Source: Candidatus Zixiibacteriota bacterium
Lineage (GTDB): Bacteria > Zixibacteria > MSB-5A5 > GN15 > FEB-12
Assembly (NCBI GenBank): GCA_030642845.1
Contig: DAOWMZ010000149.1
Span: forward strand, 1 to 5,698
Length of the DNA: 5,698 bases
Reading direction: 5' to 3'
Every line of letters begins with the position of its first letter. The stretch's first letter is position 1. Below the pieces are notes generated by a model. It did no database searches. It worked only from the letters and a program-made list of their open reading frames with translations, and was not told the DNA's origin. Shown piece after piece: positions 1-5,581 of this stretch. The translations under genes were made by a program, and so were the position numbers.

Positions 1-555
1 AAAGTTGTTTCAAGTTGCTTTTTGATGACTCTCCCAAAGTTCCGCGATGAACATGATAAAGTTTTCATGTATGGCGACTGCGCTGTTGTACCAAATCCTA
101 ATGCAGAACAGTTAGCTTCAATTGCCGCATCAACTGCGGAAACGATGAAATTCCTATTGGGTGAAGAACCACGTGTCGCCATGCTTTCATTCTCTACTAA
201 GGGTTCCGCCAAACATGAAGACGTGGATAAAGTATTAGAAGCTATTGATATTCTAAAAACAGAGCATCCTGATCTTAAAGTGGATGGTGAGTTTCAATTG
301 GATGCCGCAATTATTCCGGAAATCGGTGCTCGCAAAGCTCCTGATTCGGATATTGCCGGTAATGCCAATGTACTTATCTTCCCGGACCTTGATGCTGGAA
401 ATATAGGCTACAAATTGACTGAACGCCTTGCCGGAGCAACTGCCACCGGGCCGATTATTCAGGGATTAGCCAAACCGGCTAATGATTTGTCTCGCGGTTG
501 TTCGGTTGATGATATTGTCGATGTAACTGCTATTGCAACATTATTAAAGGGGTAG
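1..555 (+). CDS. pta: Phosphate acetyltransferase, C-terminal part (5' end outside window)
   Basis: Phosphotransacetylase interconverts acetyl-CoA and acetyl-phosphate in the cytoplasm. With acetate kinase it yields ATP from acetyl-CoA. The frame is open from base 1 (KVVSSCFLM), so the ATG at 22 is internal, not a start. The 184 residues present are the C-terminal half of the PTA_PTB fold; the family is usually about 330 residues. Family blocks visible are DCAVVPNPNAEQLA (about residues 27-40), the substrate-site block AMLSFSTKGSAKHE (about 60-73), NVLIFPDLDAGNIGYKL (about 122-138) and GPIIQGLAKPANDLSRGCSVDD (about 148-169). The PTA domain of a fused malic enzyme could look similar, but the match is closest to stand-alone Pta. 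The stop lies 3 nt before the aminotransferase start, so the two are very probably co-transcribed. Confidence 0.94.
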   Translation, partial: KVVSSCFLMTLPKFRDEHDKVFMYGDCAVVPNPNAEQLASIAASTAETMKFLLGEEPRVAMLSFSTKGSAKHEDVDKVLEAIDILKTEHPDLKVDGEFQLDAAIIPEIGARKAPDSDIAGNANVLIFPDLDAGNIGYKLTERLAGATATGPIIQGLAKPANDLSRGCSVDDIVDVTAIATLLKG

Positions 556-558
556 GTT

Positions 559-1776
559 ATGAGTTTAAGTCAACTTGCCAGAGAAATAAAGGAATCGCCA
601 ACTCTTGCTCTAAACGAAGCTGCTCGTCAGTTGAGAGAACGAGGAGAACCGGTTATCCATCTTGGTGCTGGTGAACCAAAATCAAAAGTTCCAATGGATG
701 CTATCCTGTCATGTGCAGCAAAACTTAAGACAGGTGAAGTACGCTATACGCCTACCGAAGGTATTCCATCGTTAATAAAAGCTATTATTCGCTACACCGA
801 AGACCACTATAATAAAGTGATCGACCCGAAAAACGTGCTGGCTACTGCCGGAGCGAAACAGGCTATTTATAACCTGATGATGACATTGCTCAATCCTCAG
901 GATGAAGTTATTATAGTCGCACCTTATTGGGTAAGTTATCCCGAAATTGTTAAGATGGTTTATGGAATACCTGTTATTGTCACTCCGGAAAGCGGACGTT
1001 TTGAACCGACTATGGAAGATATCTTACAAAGTGTCAGTTCTTATACCAAAGCTATCATTATTAACAGCCCCAATAATCCATCCGGTGCAATTTATAGTGA
1101 AGATCTTATTGGTGAACTGGTCGAATTCTGTGAGAATAAAGGTATCTACCTTATTATGGATGATATTTATCATCAACTGGTATTTAGCGATTCCAAATGG
1201 ACTCCTGTTTATAAGTTCGTAAAAAAGGACTTGGAAGATTCCAAAGTTATTGTTATCAACGGTGTTTCAAAATCTTACGCAATGACTGGTTTCAGAATCG
1301 GCTGGGCAATAGCCAGTAAAAAAATAACTGAAGTAATGATAAATGTTGCTGCTCAGAACACATCCTGTCCCTCAGTGTTACTTCAGGCAGCGGCTGCCGG
1401 AGCATTGGGAGGATTGCAAAATGGTGTTGAAAATCTGAGACTCACTCTTGAAAACAATGCCAATATAATGATGAATGAATTAAATTCATTTAATGGTATT
1501 AAGACTGTCGCCCCGGCTGGTACATTCTATTGCCTTCCGGATTTTTCAGCTTATGAAAAAGACTCGGTAAAGCTTTCAAAATTCCTGGTTGATAAAGCTC
1601 GCGTTGTGACTGTACCTGGTAAAGAATTTGGTCTTGAAGGTTATTTAAGATTAAGCTATTGCGGAACTGTAAAAAGTATAACCCAAGGCATTCAGAGAAT
1701 AAAATGGGCTCTTGATCCTGAGTCGCCGAATGAAATATATATTGGCGACCGCAAATTCAGGAGGGATTGGTTATGA
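559..1776 (+). CDS. Class I PLP-dependent aminotransferase (aspartate aminotransferase type)
   Basis: The protein has 405 aa and is a fold-type I aminotransferase of the AspC/Thermus-like Igamma type. It probably transfers the amino group of aspartate to 2-oxoglutarate, giving oxaloacetate and glutamate. Visible residues are GAGEP (36-40, substrate loop), TAGAKQAIYN (cofactor phosphate site), W124 in PYWVSYPE (ring stacking), N173 in SPNNPSG, D201 and Y204 in DDIYHQL, the Schiff-base lysine K238 in SKSYAMTGFRIGW, and R364 in YLRLSYC (alpha-carboxylate clamp). All catalytic positions are intact. The substrate loop reads GEPKSKVP rather than the commoner GEPDFDTP, so the side-chain specificity is less certain. 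The last ~18 residues look like a short extension. The start is ATG 559 with AAGGGG (547-552) inside the end of pta. The stop overlaps the pckA start by 4 nt. Placement before pckA fits supply of oxaloacetate from aspartate. Confidence 0.93.
   Translation: MSLSQLAREIKESPTLALNEAARQLRERGEPVIHLGAGEPKSKVPMDAILSCAAKLKTGEVRYTPTEGIPSLIKAIIRYTEDHYNKVIDPKNVLATAGAKQAIYNLMMTLLNPQDEVIIVAPYWVSYPEIVKMVYGIPVIVTPESGRFEPTMEDILQSVSSYTKAIIINSPNNPSGAIYSEDLIGELVEFCENKGIYLIMDDIYHQLVFSDSKWTPVYKFVKKDLEDSKVIVINGVSKSYAMTGFRIGWAIASKKITEVMINVAAQNTSCPSVLLQAAAAGALGGLQNGVENLRLTLENNANIMMNELNSFNGIKTVAPAGTFYCLPDFSAYEKDSVKLSKFLVDKARVVTVPGKEFGLEGYLRLSYCGTVKSITQGIQRIKWALDPESPNEIYIGDRKFRRDWL
1759..1765 (+). promoter_or_regulatory. 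Ribosome binding site that sets the pckA start
   Basis: AGGAGGG lies 7 nt before ATG 1773. The in-frame TTG at 1767 is only one base from this site, so it is not a credible start. The site lies inside the last codons of the aminotransferase, and ATG 1773 overlaps that gene's TGA as ATGA. This arrangement typically gives translational coupling. Confidence 0.85.
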
Positions 1777-3440
1777 CACAATATATTATAAAAGTAAAAT
1801 CACCGGCTCATGATGAAAAGACAGCGGTAAAAGCAGAATATAGTCTCTCCAATCATGGTTTGACAAATCTGAATAACGTTTACTGGAACCTTCCAACCGA
1901 AGCTCTATATGAAGAGATCATTTTCCGTTCAGAAGGTAGACTGACTAAAATGGGGCCAATTTCTGTTAGCACTGGAAAACATACTGCTCGAGCTGCAAAT
2001 GATAAATTTGTTGTAAAAGAAGCAACCACTGAAGATAAAATATGGTGGGGTGAATACAATCGTCCCTACGATATGGATAAATTCAATGCGGCTTTCCAAA
2101 GGATGCAGGGATTTTTACAGGGACGGGATCTTTTCGTACAGGACTGCTACGGCGGGGCTGATCCGAATTATCAACTCCCGGTTCGTATTATTACCGAATA
2201 TGCCTGGCACAGTCTGTTTGCTCGCAATATGCTGATTAAACCGGAAACCAACGATGAACTTCGCCGGTTTATTCCGGAATTTACAATTATTGCTTGCCCC
2301 TCTTTTAAAGGTCTCCCTCAAATTGACGGATCCAATTCGGAAACATTTATCCTTCTTAATTTTGATCAAAAACTCTGCTTGATTGGTAATTCCGGTTATG
2401 GTGGTGAGATTAAAAAAGCTGTCTTTACGGTTATGAACTTCCTTCTCCCCTTACAAGGTGTATTAACCATGCACTGTTCAGCCAATGTTGGTCCCAAAGG
2501 TGACAGCGCTTTGTTCTTTGGATTATCAGGCACCGGTAAAACAACTCTCTCTGCTGATCCTTCCCGCCAATTAGTTGGCGATGATGAGCATGGTTGGAGC
2601 GATGAAGGGATATTCAATTTTGAAGGAGGTTGTTATGCCAAAGTGATCAACCTCTCCCCTACAGCCGAACCACAGATCTATGCCTGCACCCAGAGATACG
2701 GAACAATTTTAGAAAATGTCGTTTATGATCCGGTAACCAGAAATCTTGATCTTGATGATGAACTAATGACTCCTAATACCCGTGCTGCTTATCCTCTACA
2801 TTACATCGATAATTCCGTTCCTGATAAAAGAGCGGGACATCCGGATAATATCATTATGTTAACCTGTGATGCTTCGGGTGTTATGCCTCCTATTGCCAAA
2901 CTAACTCCGGCACAAGCAATGTATCACTTTGTTTCCGGATATACTTCCAAAGTCAGTGGAACTGAAATCGATCTGGGCAAAGAACCGGAAATTACATTTA
3001 GTTCATGCTTTGGTGCTCCCTTTATGGTACATCATCCTTTTTACTATGCTGAGATGCTTAGTAACAAAATGAAAAAACACAACAGCACCTGCTGGCTGGT
3101 TAACACCGGTTGGTCGGGCGGTCCTTACGGTATCGGTAAGCGGATGAGCATTCATCACACCAGAGCTCTTCTTAATGCTGCTTTGGAAGGGAAATTCAAG
3201 AATGCGAAATTCCGTAAAGACCCTGTTTTTGGCTTTGAAGTTCCATTGCATTGTGAAGGTGTACCGGATAAAGTGCTTAACCCAATTGAAACTTGGGAAG
3301 ACCCGGATGCCTATCGTGATAAATACCAACAATTAGCCTCTTTGTTTATTGAGAATTTCAAAAAGTATTCTTCAGGATGTTCTCAGGAAGTTATTGAAGC
3401 CAATCCTGACAAAGATGGAGTTGCTAATATTAAAGGATAG
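1773..3440 (+). CDS. pckA: Phosphoenolpyruvate carboxykinase (ATP)
   Basis: This cytoplasmic enzyme interconverts oxaloacetate + ATP with PEP + CO2 + ADP. In fermenters it often runs toward ATP formation or CO2 fixation. The protein has 555 aa against 540 in E. coli. Motifs in order: a substrate arginine R73 in TARAANDKFVV, metal-site lysines K214/K215 in YGGEIKK, metal-site histidine H234 in MHCSANVG, P-loop GLSGTGKTT (from residue 250, K256), metal-binding D270/D271 in GDDEHGW, R337 in NTRAAYPLHYIDN, and NTGWSGGPYGIGKR near the C-terminus. These residues sit within about two positions of their E. coli equivalents from the mid-protein on, so the enzyme looks fully active. GTP-type enzymes lack this overall sequence. 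The N-terminal substrate loop reads TARAAND where E. coli has TGRSPKD; the arginine is kept. It is the last gene of the pta-aminotransferase-pckA run. Confidence 0.97.
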   Translation: MTQYIIKVKSPAHDEKTAVKAEYSLSNHGLTNLNNVYWNLPTEALYEEIIFRSEGRLTKMGPISVSTGKHTARAANDKFVVKEATTEDKIWWGEYNRPYDMDKFNAAFQRMQGFLQGRDLFVQDCYGGADPNYQLPVRIITEYAWHSLFARNMLIKPETNDELRRFIPEFTIIACPSFKGLPQIDGSNSETFILLNFDQKLCLIGNSGYGGEIKKAVFTVMNFLLPLQGVLTMHCSANVGPKGDSALFFGLSGTGKTTLSADPSRQLVGDDEHGWSDEGIFNFEGGCYAKVINLSPTAEPQIYACTQRYGTILENVVYDPVTRNLDLDDELMTPNTRAAYPLHYIDNSVPDKRAGHPDNIIMLTCDASGVMPPIAKLTPAQAMYHFVSGYTSKVSGTEIDLGKEPEITFSSCFGAPFMVHHPFYYAEMLSNKMKKHNSTCWLVNTGWSGGPYGIGKRMSIHHTRALLNAALEGKFKNAKFRKDPVFGFEVPLHCEGVPDKVLNPIETWEDPDAYRDKYQQLASLFIENFKKYSSGCSQEVIEANPDKDGVANIKG

Positions 3441-3481
3441 AAAGAAATACTTTCACTAACAAAAGGTAAATTATTAGATCC

Positions 3482-3512
3482 CACCCCCGGAATTATAAAA
3501 GATACGGGGGTG
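3482..3512 (+). terminator. Probable terminator of the pta-pckA operon
   Basis: An 8-bp perfect GC-rich stem, CACCCCCG (3482-3489) with CGGGGGTG (3505-3512), encloses a 15-nt AT-rich loop. It begins 41 nt after the pckA stop. The tail (ACTTATTTG) is only weakly T-rich, so this is either an imperfect Rho-independent terminator or a 3'-end stabilising hairpin. The rest of the gap (3441-3631) is AT-rich. It presumably holds the promoter of the next gene, but no convincing -35/-10 pair could be fixed. Confidence 0.55.
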
Positions 3513-3631
3513 ACTTATTTGAAAAGATCATACCTTCTCTAACGAGGAACCATTTAATATATATTTTCTATCACTGAGAAAAATAATATAGAATAAGATT
3601 TTAAAAATATCTGGAGTAAAAAAGTAAATAG

Positions 3632-3922
3632 ATGCCAACATATAGATATAAATGCACTAAATGCGAGCATGAATTCGAAGAATTCCAAAGTATTACTGCC
3701 TCCCCAATTACTTTTTGTCCTAAATGCGATGGGCTTGTAAAGAGAGTAATAACAGGCGGAGCAGGATTTATATTTAAAGGCAGCGGCTTTTATATTACTG
3801 ACTATCGTAATGAAAAATATAAATCAGATGCCAAAAAAGACGTTTCTACACCCGTTTCATCATCTACCTCATCAGATAAAACAAAAACATCCAAAAACTC
3901 AAAACCGACAGATAAAAAATAA
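3632..3922 (+). CDS. FmdB-family zinc-ribbon protein
   Basis: This is a 96-aa small cytoplasmic protein of the FmdB family (putative regulatory zinc ribbon). The start MPTYRYKC is typical. One CxxC pair is C8/C11 and the second is C29/C32, together forming a single zinc site. The block GSGFYITDYRNEKY (about residues 50-63), common in this family, follows. The last ~30 residues are a Ser/Thr/Lys-rich low-complexity tail that is probably disordered. The family name comes from a formamidase/amidase operon regulator, but the biochemical role of most members is unknown, so no specific function is claimed. A GGAG at 3613-3616 is rather far (15 nt) from the ATG. The gene stands alone between two hairpins that may be terminators. 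Confidence 0.9.
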   Translation: MPTYRYKCTKCEHEFEEFQSITASPITFCPKCDGLVKRVITGGAGFIFKGSGFYITDYRNEKYKSDAKKDVSTPVSSSTSSDKTKTSKNSKPTDKK

Positions 3923-3936
3923 TTTTTCCCGTTGCG

Positions 3937-3960
3937 CGGACAGGAATCCCTTTCTGTTCG
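3937..3960 (+). terminator. Hairpin after fmdB-like gene, likely terminator
   Basis: CGGACAGGAA (3937-3946) pairs with TTTCTGTTCG (3951-3960) around a TCCC tetraloop. This gives ten pairs, two of them G-U, so it is designed better as RNA than as DNA. It begins 15 nt after the stop codon and is followed by TTTAATCTT. It could also be a member of the hairpin repeats of this region. Confidence 0.5.
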
Positions 3961-3986
3961 TTTAATCTTCTCGTAATTTAATATAT

Positions 3987-4010
3987 CTGTCAGGATAGGA
4001 ATCCTGACAG
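3987..4010. repeat. Perfect 10-bp inverted repeat with AGGA loop
   Basis: CTGTCAGGAT (3987-3996) and ATCCTGACAG (4001-4010) are exact reverse complements around a 4-nt loop. Neither side has a long T run, so a terminator role is weak on both strands. It belongs to the group of hairpins that surrounds the insertion sequence. Confidence 0.7.
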
Positions 4011-4023
4011 CGCAATTTCTTGT

Positions 4024-4048
4024 GGGCAGCAGACGTCCTCGTCAGCCC
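4024..4048. repeat. Imperfect hairpin, left member of a two-copy family
   Basis: GGGC/GCCC form the outer stem and GACG (4032-4035)/CGTC (4040-4043) the inner stem, with an internal loop between them. The 15 bases at 4029-4043 match 5637-5651 at 12 positions. Two of the differences are a paired C:G to T:A exchange. From 4049 to 4098 nothing else is evident except two copies of GTCTGTT (4068-4074, 4086-4092). Confidence 0.55.
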
Positions 4049-4105
4049 CAAATAGAATGTTGAATAAGTCTGTTTTATAACAAGTGTCTGTTGTTTTGTC
4101 ATCTC

Positions 4106-4115
4106 TGAAAGCGCG
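4106..4115 (+). repeat. Subterminal inverted repeat, transposase-distal end
   Basis: TGAAAGCGCG is the exact reverse complement of 5383-5392. It lies 3 bp inside the TCAT at 4099-4102. Two further bases of agreement (TC) follow after two mismatches. Confidence 0.75.
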
Positions 4116-4121
4116 TGTCAA
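4116..4121 (-). promoter_or_regulatory. -35 half of the circle-junction promoter
   Basis: The minus strand reads TTGACA, a perfect sigma-70 -35 box. It directly precedes the subterminal repeat and points out of the element. In the integrated state it has no matching -10 in the flank that I could identify. When the ends are joined at one ATGA (minus strand), it lies exactly 17 nt before TATAAT. Confidence 0.7.
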
Positions 4122-4147
4122 GCCTAAGCTGAACATATTTATCTGTT

Positions 4148-4280
4148 TATCCCTGATTTTTGGCATACAAAGCCATAGTCATCTCTTCGCCGTCTAAGCG
4201 GCATGATATTATTCAGGATATATGTCGCAATCATTCCTCGAGTCTCTTTGGACTCATGACAAAAACGCGCTTATATATCC
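4148..4280 (-). ncRNA. Candidate bridge RNA (seekRNA) of the IS110/IS1111-type element
   Basis: In this family an element-encoded RNA pairs with target and donor DNA through two loops. In RNA order on the minus strand, loop 1 has a guide complementary to the left flank (4264-4256, 9 nt, pairs with 4094-4102), hairpin GAGTC/GACTC (4255-4240), GA, then GGAATGA (4237-4231), equal to the minus strand of the right flank 5404-5398. Loop 2 has guide ATAATATCAT (4212-4203), which matches the element's 5' end 5392-5401 at 9 of 10 positions. It continues with hairpin GCCG/CGGC (4202-4189), GA, then AGAGATGA (4186-4179), equal to the element's 3' end 4106-4099. Loop 1 would be the target loop and loop 2 the donor loop. 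Candidate closing stems are 4280-4273 with 4223-4216 and 4220-4213 with 4156-4148, with a further hairpin at 4175-4161. The exact 5' and 3' ends are not visible. The RNA overlaps the transposase stop. Confidence 0.82.
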
Positions 4281-5323
4281 CTTGACGTAATATGCTTTAA
4301 TGCAGGATCTTTATATTTTTCCATCTTCTTCAATATCCAATAGGTTGCTTCGGCCAGGTGTCGTGCTACCGCACCAACCGCTTTAACATGTCCCTTCTTC
4401 CTTCTGACCCTTTCATATAGTTTTGAAGTATGCCTTTCTGGATATTTTTTTCTAATCAAGCTTACAGAATTACCGGCTTCATTATATGCCCACTTTAAGT
4501 AGCGGTTAACATCCGGACGAGTACGGCCATATCGAGTTTGACCACCGGAAGAATGTACTCTCGGAGTTGTGCCCGCATAAGAGGCCAGTTTTTGAGGACT
4601 GGCAAAACGATTAACATCTCCAACCTCAACGGCAACAACTATCCCGAAAACAAAACCGATTCCAGGCATACTTCGTAAAAGCTTAACCTGAGATGTCTCA
4701 TCAAAAACTTTTTTCATAAGCTCATCAAACTTGTCGATCTCTTTGCTCTTACCGTTTATTTGCCTTAACTGAAGACGAGTTGCAAAACGACAATACTTTG
4801 GCAATTGATTGATACGATCTTTAAGCAGTTCACGACTCTTTTGACCGAAGATATCACTAAGGCCAGTAATACTCAGAGCGTATTTTGCTAAAGTAGCATG
4901 TATCCGGTTCTTTAAACATGTGCGTTGATTAACCAGATACATTCTGGTTCGGGTAATATCACGCTTGTCTCGTATTTCTCCTGGTGGTATCCAAACCTCC
5001 GGTAGACTTCCAACTCGCTGAAGATGGTTTAGACCTCGTACATCCAGACGATCGGTTTTATTATAGGACCCCATCAGCAGTTTGGCCTTGCGGGCATGGA
5101 CAAGTTTGGGAACCATCCCTGCAGCTTCGATCTCATCAACTATCCAATACCAGTTGCCGATTGTTTCTAACGCCACTGGTGATCCGGGAGAAAACTGTTT
5201 AAGAAAACCAGTAATTTGACCTTTTTCATGTTCGATCCGTTGTTCTTTAATTATCTCTCCTTTTTCATTCTCGACTGAACAAAGTGTATAGCGTTTATGA
5301 CTGTCAAATGCTATATTCTTCAT
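4271..5323 (-). CDS. IS110/IS1111-family transposase (RNA-guided DEDD/serine recombinase)
   Basis: This 350-aa, full-length recombinase moves its element through a circular intermediate, guided by the element's own RNA. The N-terminal RuvC-like DEDD domain has D7 (IAFDSHK), E53 ([10 protein letters not shown]), and D91 and D94 ([10 protein letters not shown]). A helical, basic linker spans about residues 115-210. The C-terminal Transposase_20 domain starts with a helix-hairpin-helix-like block, [22 protein letters not shown] (215-236). It carries the expected catalytic serine S259 in [20 protein letters not shown], then a conserved [23 protein letters not shown] tail (311-333). All key residues are present and the frame is unbroken, so this copy may be active. 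ATG 5323 has a strong GGAGG (5335-5331) 7 nt upstream. The stop codon and last codons overlap the 5' stem of the candidate bridge RNA. Subgroup assignment rests on element layout rather than protein phylogeny. Confidence 0.96.
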   Translation of the reverse strand: MKNIAFDSHKRYTLCSVENEKGEIIKEQRIEHEKGQITGFLKQFSPGSPVALETIGNWYWIVDEIEAAGMVPKLVHARKAKLLMGSYNKTDRLDVRGLNHLQRVGSLPEVWIPPGEIRDKRDITRTRMYLVNQRTCLKNRIHATLAKYALSITGLSDIFGQKSRELLKDRINQLPKYCRFATRLQLRQINGKSKEIDKFDELMKKVFDETSQVKLLRSMPGIGFVFGIVVAVEVGDVNRFASPQKLASYAGTTPRVHSSGGQTRYGRTRPDVNRYLKWAYNEAGNSVSLIRKKYPERHTSKLYERVRRKKGHVKAVGAVARHLAEATYWILKKMEKYKDPALKHITSRDI

Positions 5324-5329
5324 GAGTGT

Positions 5330-5383
5330 GCCTCCATATATTTAATAATTCCTCAGTAGGAATATAATCCTACTTTTGGAGGC
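5330..5383 (-). promoter_or_regulatory. Transposase leader: RBS, possible RBS-sequestering stem and inner hairpin
   Basis: The minus strand has GGAGG at 5335-5331, a good RBS. The very start of the leader carries GCCTCC (5383-5378), which can pair perfectly with GGAGGC (5335-5330) over 6 bp and mask the RBS. Between them AGTAGGA (5374-5368) and TCCTACT (5361-5355) form a 7-bp hairpin with a 6-nt loop, bringing the two arms closer. This would damp transposase translation; that role is inferred from pairing only. Confidence 0.5.
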
Positions 5384-5392
5384 GCGCTTTCA
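5383..5392 (-). repeat. Subterminal inverted repeat, transposase-proximal end
   Basis: CGCGCTTTCA pairs with 4106-4115. It lies 5 bp inside the TCAT at 5398-5401. Its last base is shared with the TATAAT of the junction promoter on the minus strand. Confidence 0.75.
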
Positions 5393-5397
5393 TTATA
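5392..5397 (-). promoter_or_regulatory. -10 half of the circle-junction promoter
   Basis: The minus strand reads TATAAT, a perfect -10 box, just inside the element's 5' edge and pointing to the transposase. In the integrated state the hexamer 17 nt upstream comes from host flank and reads AATCAG, a poor -35. The promoter should therefore be weak until the element circularises. The ATG lies about 60 nt downstream of the expected start point. Confidence 0.7.
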
Positions 5398-5402
5398 TCA
5401 TT

Positions 5403-5415
5403 CCCGTGCCTGTCC
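5403..5415 (+). repeat. Direct repeat copy 1 (CCCGTGCCTGTCC)
   Basis: This 13-base word recurs exactly at 5582-5594. Copy 1 begins two bases outside the element edge and is part of the target flank. It continues as CCTGATTTGTAGGGA (5414-5428). That block recurs as a variant at 5559-5577 and, inverted and lacking two bases, at 5621-5633. Confidence 0.75.
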
Positions 5416-5425
5416 TGATTTGTAG

Positions 5426-5450
5426 GGAAGAACCCTTCAGCGGTTCTGCC
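5426..5450. repeat. Hairpin AGAACC/GGTTCT
   Basis: A six-pair stem (5429-5434 with 5442-5447) has a 7-nt loop. Two more G-C pairs lie beyond a single mismatch. Confidence 0.55.
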
Positions 5451-5466
5451 ATACTGCTCTTCCAAA

Positions 5467-5518
5467 CGCGTAGAGGCGGGCTTTGTGTCCGCCGGGAGAC
5501 AAGCCCCCGGCCTACGCG
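5467..5518. repeat. 52-bp GC-rich palindromic repeat with alternative folds
   Basis: The outer arms CGCGTAG (5467-5473) and CTACGCG (5512-5518) are perfectly complementary. Inside, GGGCTT (5478-5483) can pair with AAGCCC (5501-5506) as one long arm. Alternatively, GGCGG/CCGCC (5475-5479, 5489-5493) forms a side hairpin, with GGG/CCC beside it, giving a three-way junction. It has the look of a dispersed REP-like or MITE-like unit. No open reading frame here is convincing. Confidence 0.6.
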
Positions 5519-5581
5519 AAAGAATAATTATCGTAGTTTTGCTACTTACTTTTTTGTGCCTGATTTATTTGTGGGAAGGTC

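Larger units (their letters stand above)
4099..5401 (-). mobile_element. IS110/IS1111-family insertion sequence, about 1.3 kb, apparently complete
   Basis: The element carries one full-length transposase on the minus strand, a short 5' non-coding part and a longer 3' non-coding part that encodes a candidate bridge RNA. Both outer edges are TCAT (4099-4102 and 5398-5401); one copy belongs to the element, giving about 1299 bp. There are no terminal inverted repeats, but a perfect 10-bp subterminal pair exists: TGAAAGCGCG at 4106-4115 and CGCGCTTTCA at 5383-5392. Subterminal repeats plus a long 3' non-coding end are the IS1111-group layout. The boundaries are supported by three lines: the guide matches of the ncRNA, the 17-nt promoter spacing created by joining the ends, and the IR positions. 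Besides the shared TCAT there is no target duplication, as expected for this family. The element lies between an fmdB-like gene and a hairpin cluster and disrupts no visible gene. Confidence 0.88.

Noticed and set aside
22..24. ATG at 22 as the start of pta
   Set aside because: The frame is open to base 1 and the residues before it continue the Pta family sequence.
1767..1769. TTG start for pckA
   Set aside because: It is one base from the Shine-Dalgarno; ATG 1773 has the right spacing and the ATGA overlap.
3440..3454. GAAAG/CTTTC mini-hairpin after pckA
   Set aside because: A five-pair AT-rich stem with no T tract; the GC-rich hairpin at 3482-3512 is the better terminator candidate.
3564..3592. 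Promoter TTTTCT-17-TATAGA before the fmdB-like gene
   Set aside because: The -35 is poor and several AT-rich alternatives score alike, so no position can be defended.
4068..4092. GTCTGTT twice (4068-4074, 4086-4092) as a target duplication or CRISPR-like unit
   Set aside because: Both copies are on one side of the element and only 7 bp long; two copies in AT-rich DNA are not evidence of an array.
4265..4272. ACGCGCTT as the partner of AAGCGCGT (4109-4116), marking another IS end
   Set aside because: It is an 8-bp inverted match inside the element next to the transposase stop; the pair at 4106-4115 and 5383-5392 is longer and agrees with the guide matches.
4984..5202. Antisense open frame inside the transposase
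   Set aside because: It is a shadow of the transposase frame with no support of its own. The antisense frames within pckA and the extra frame in the aminotransferase were set aside for the same reason.
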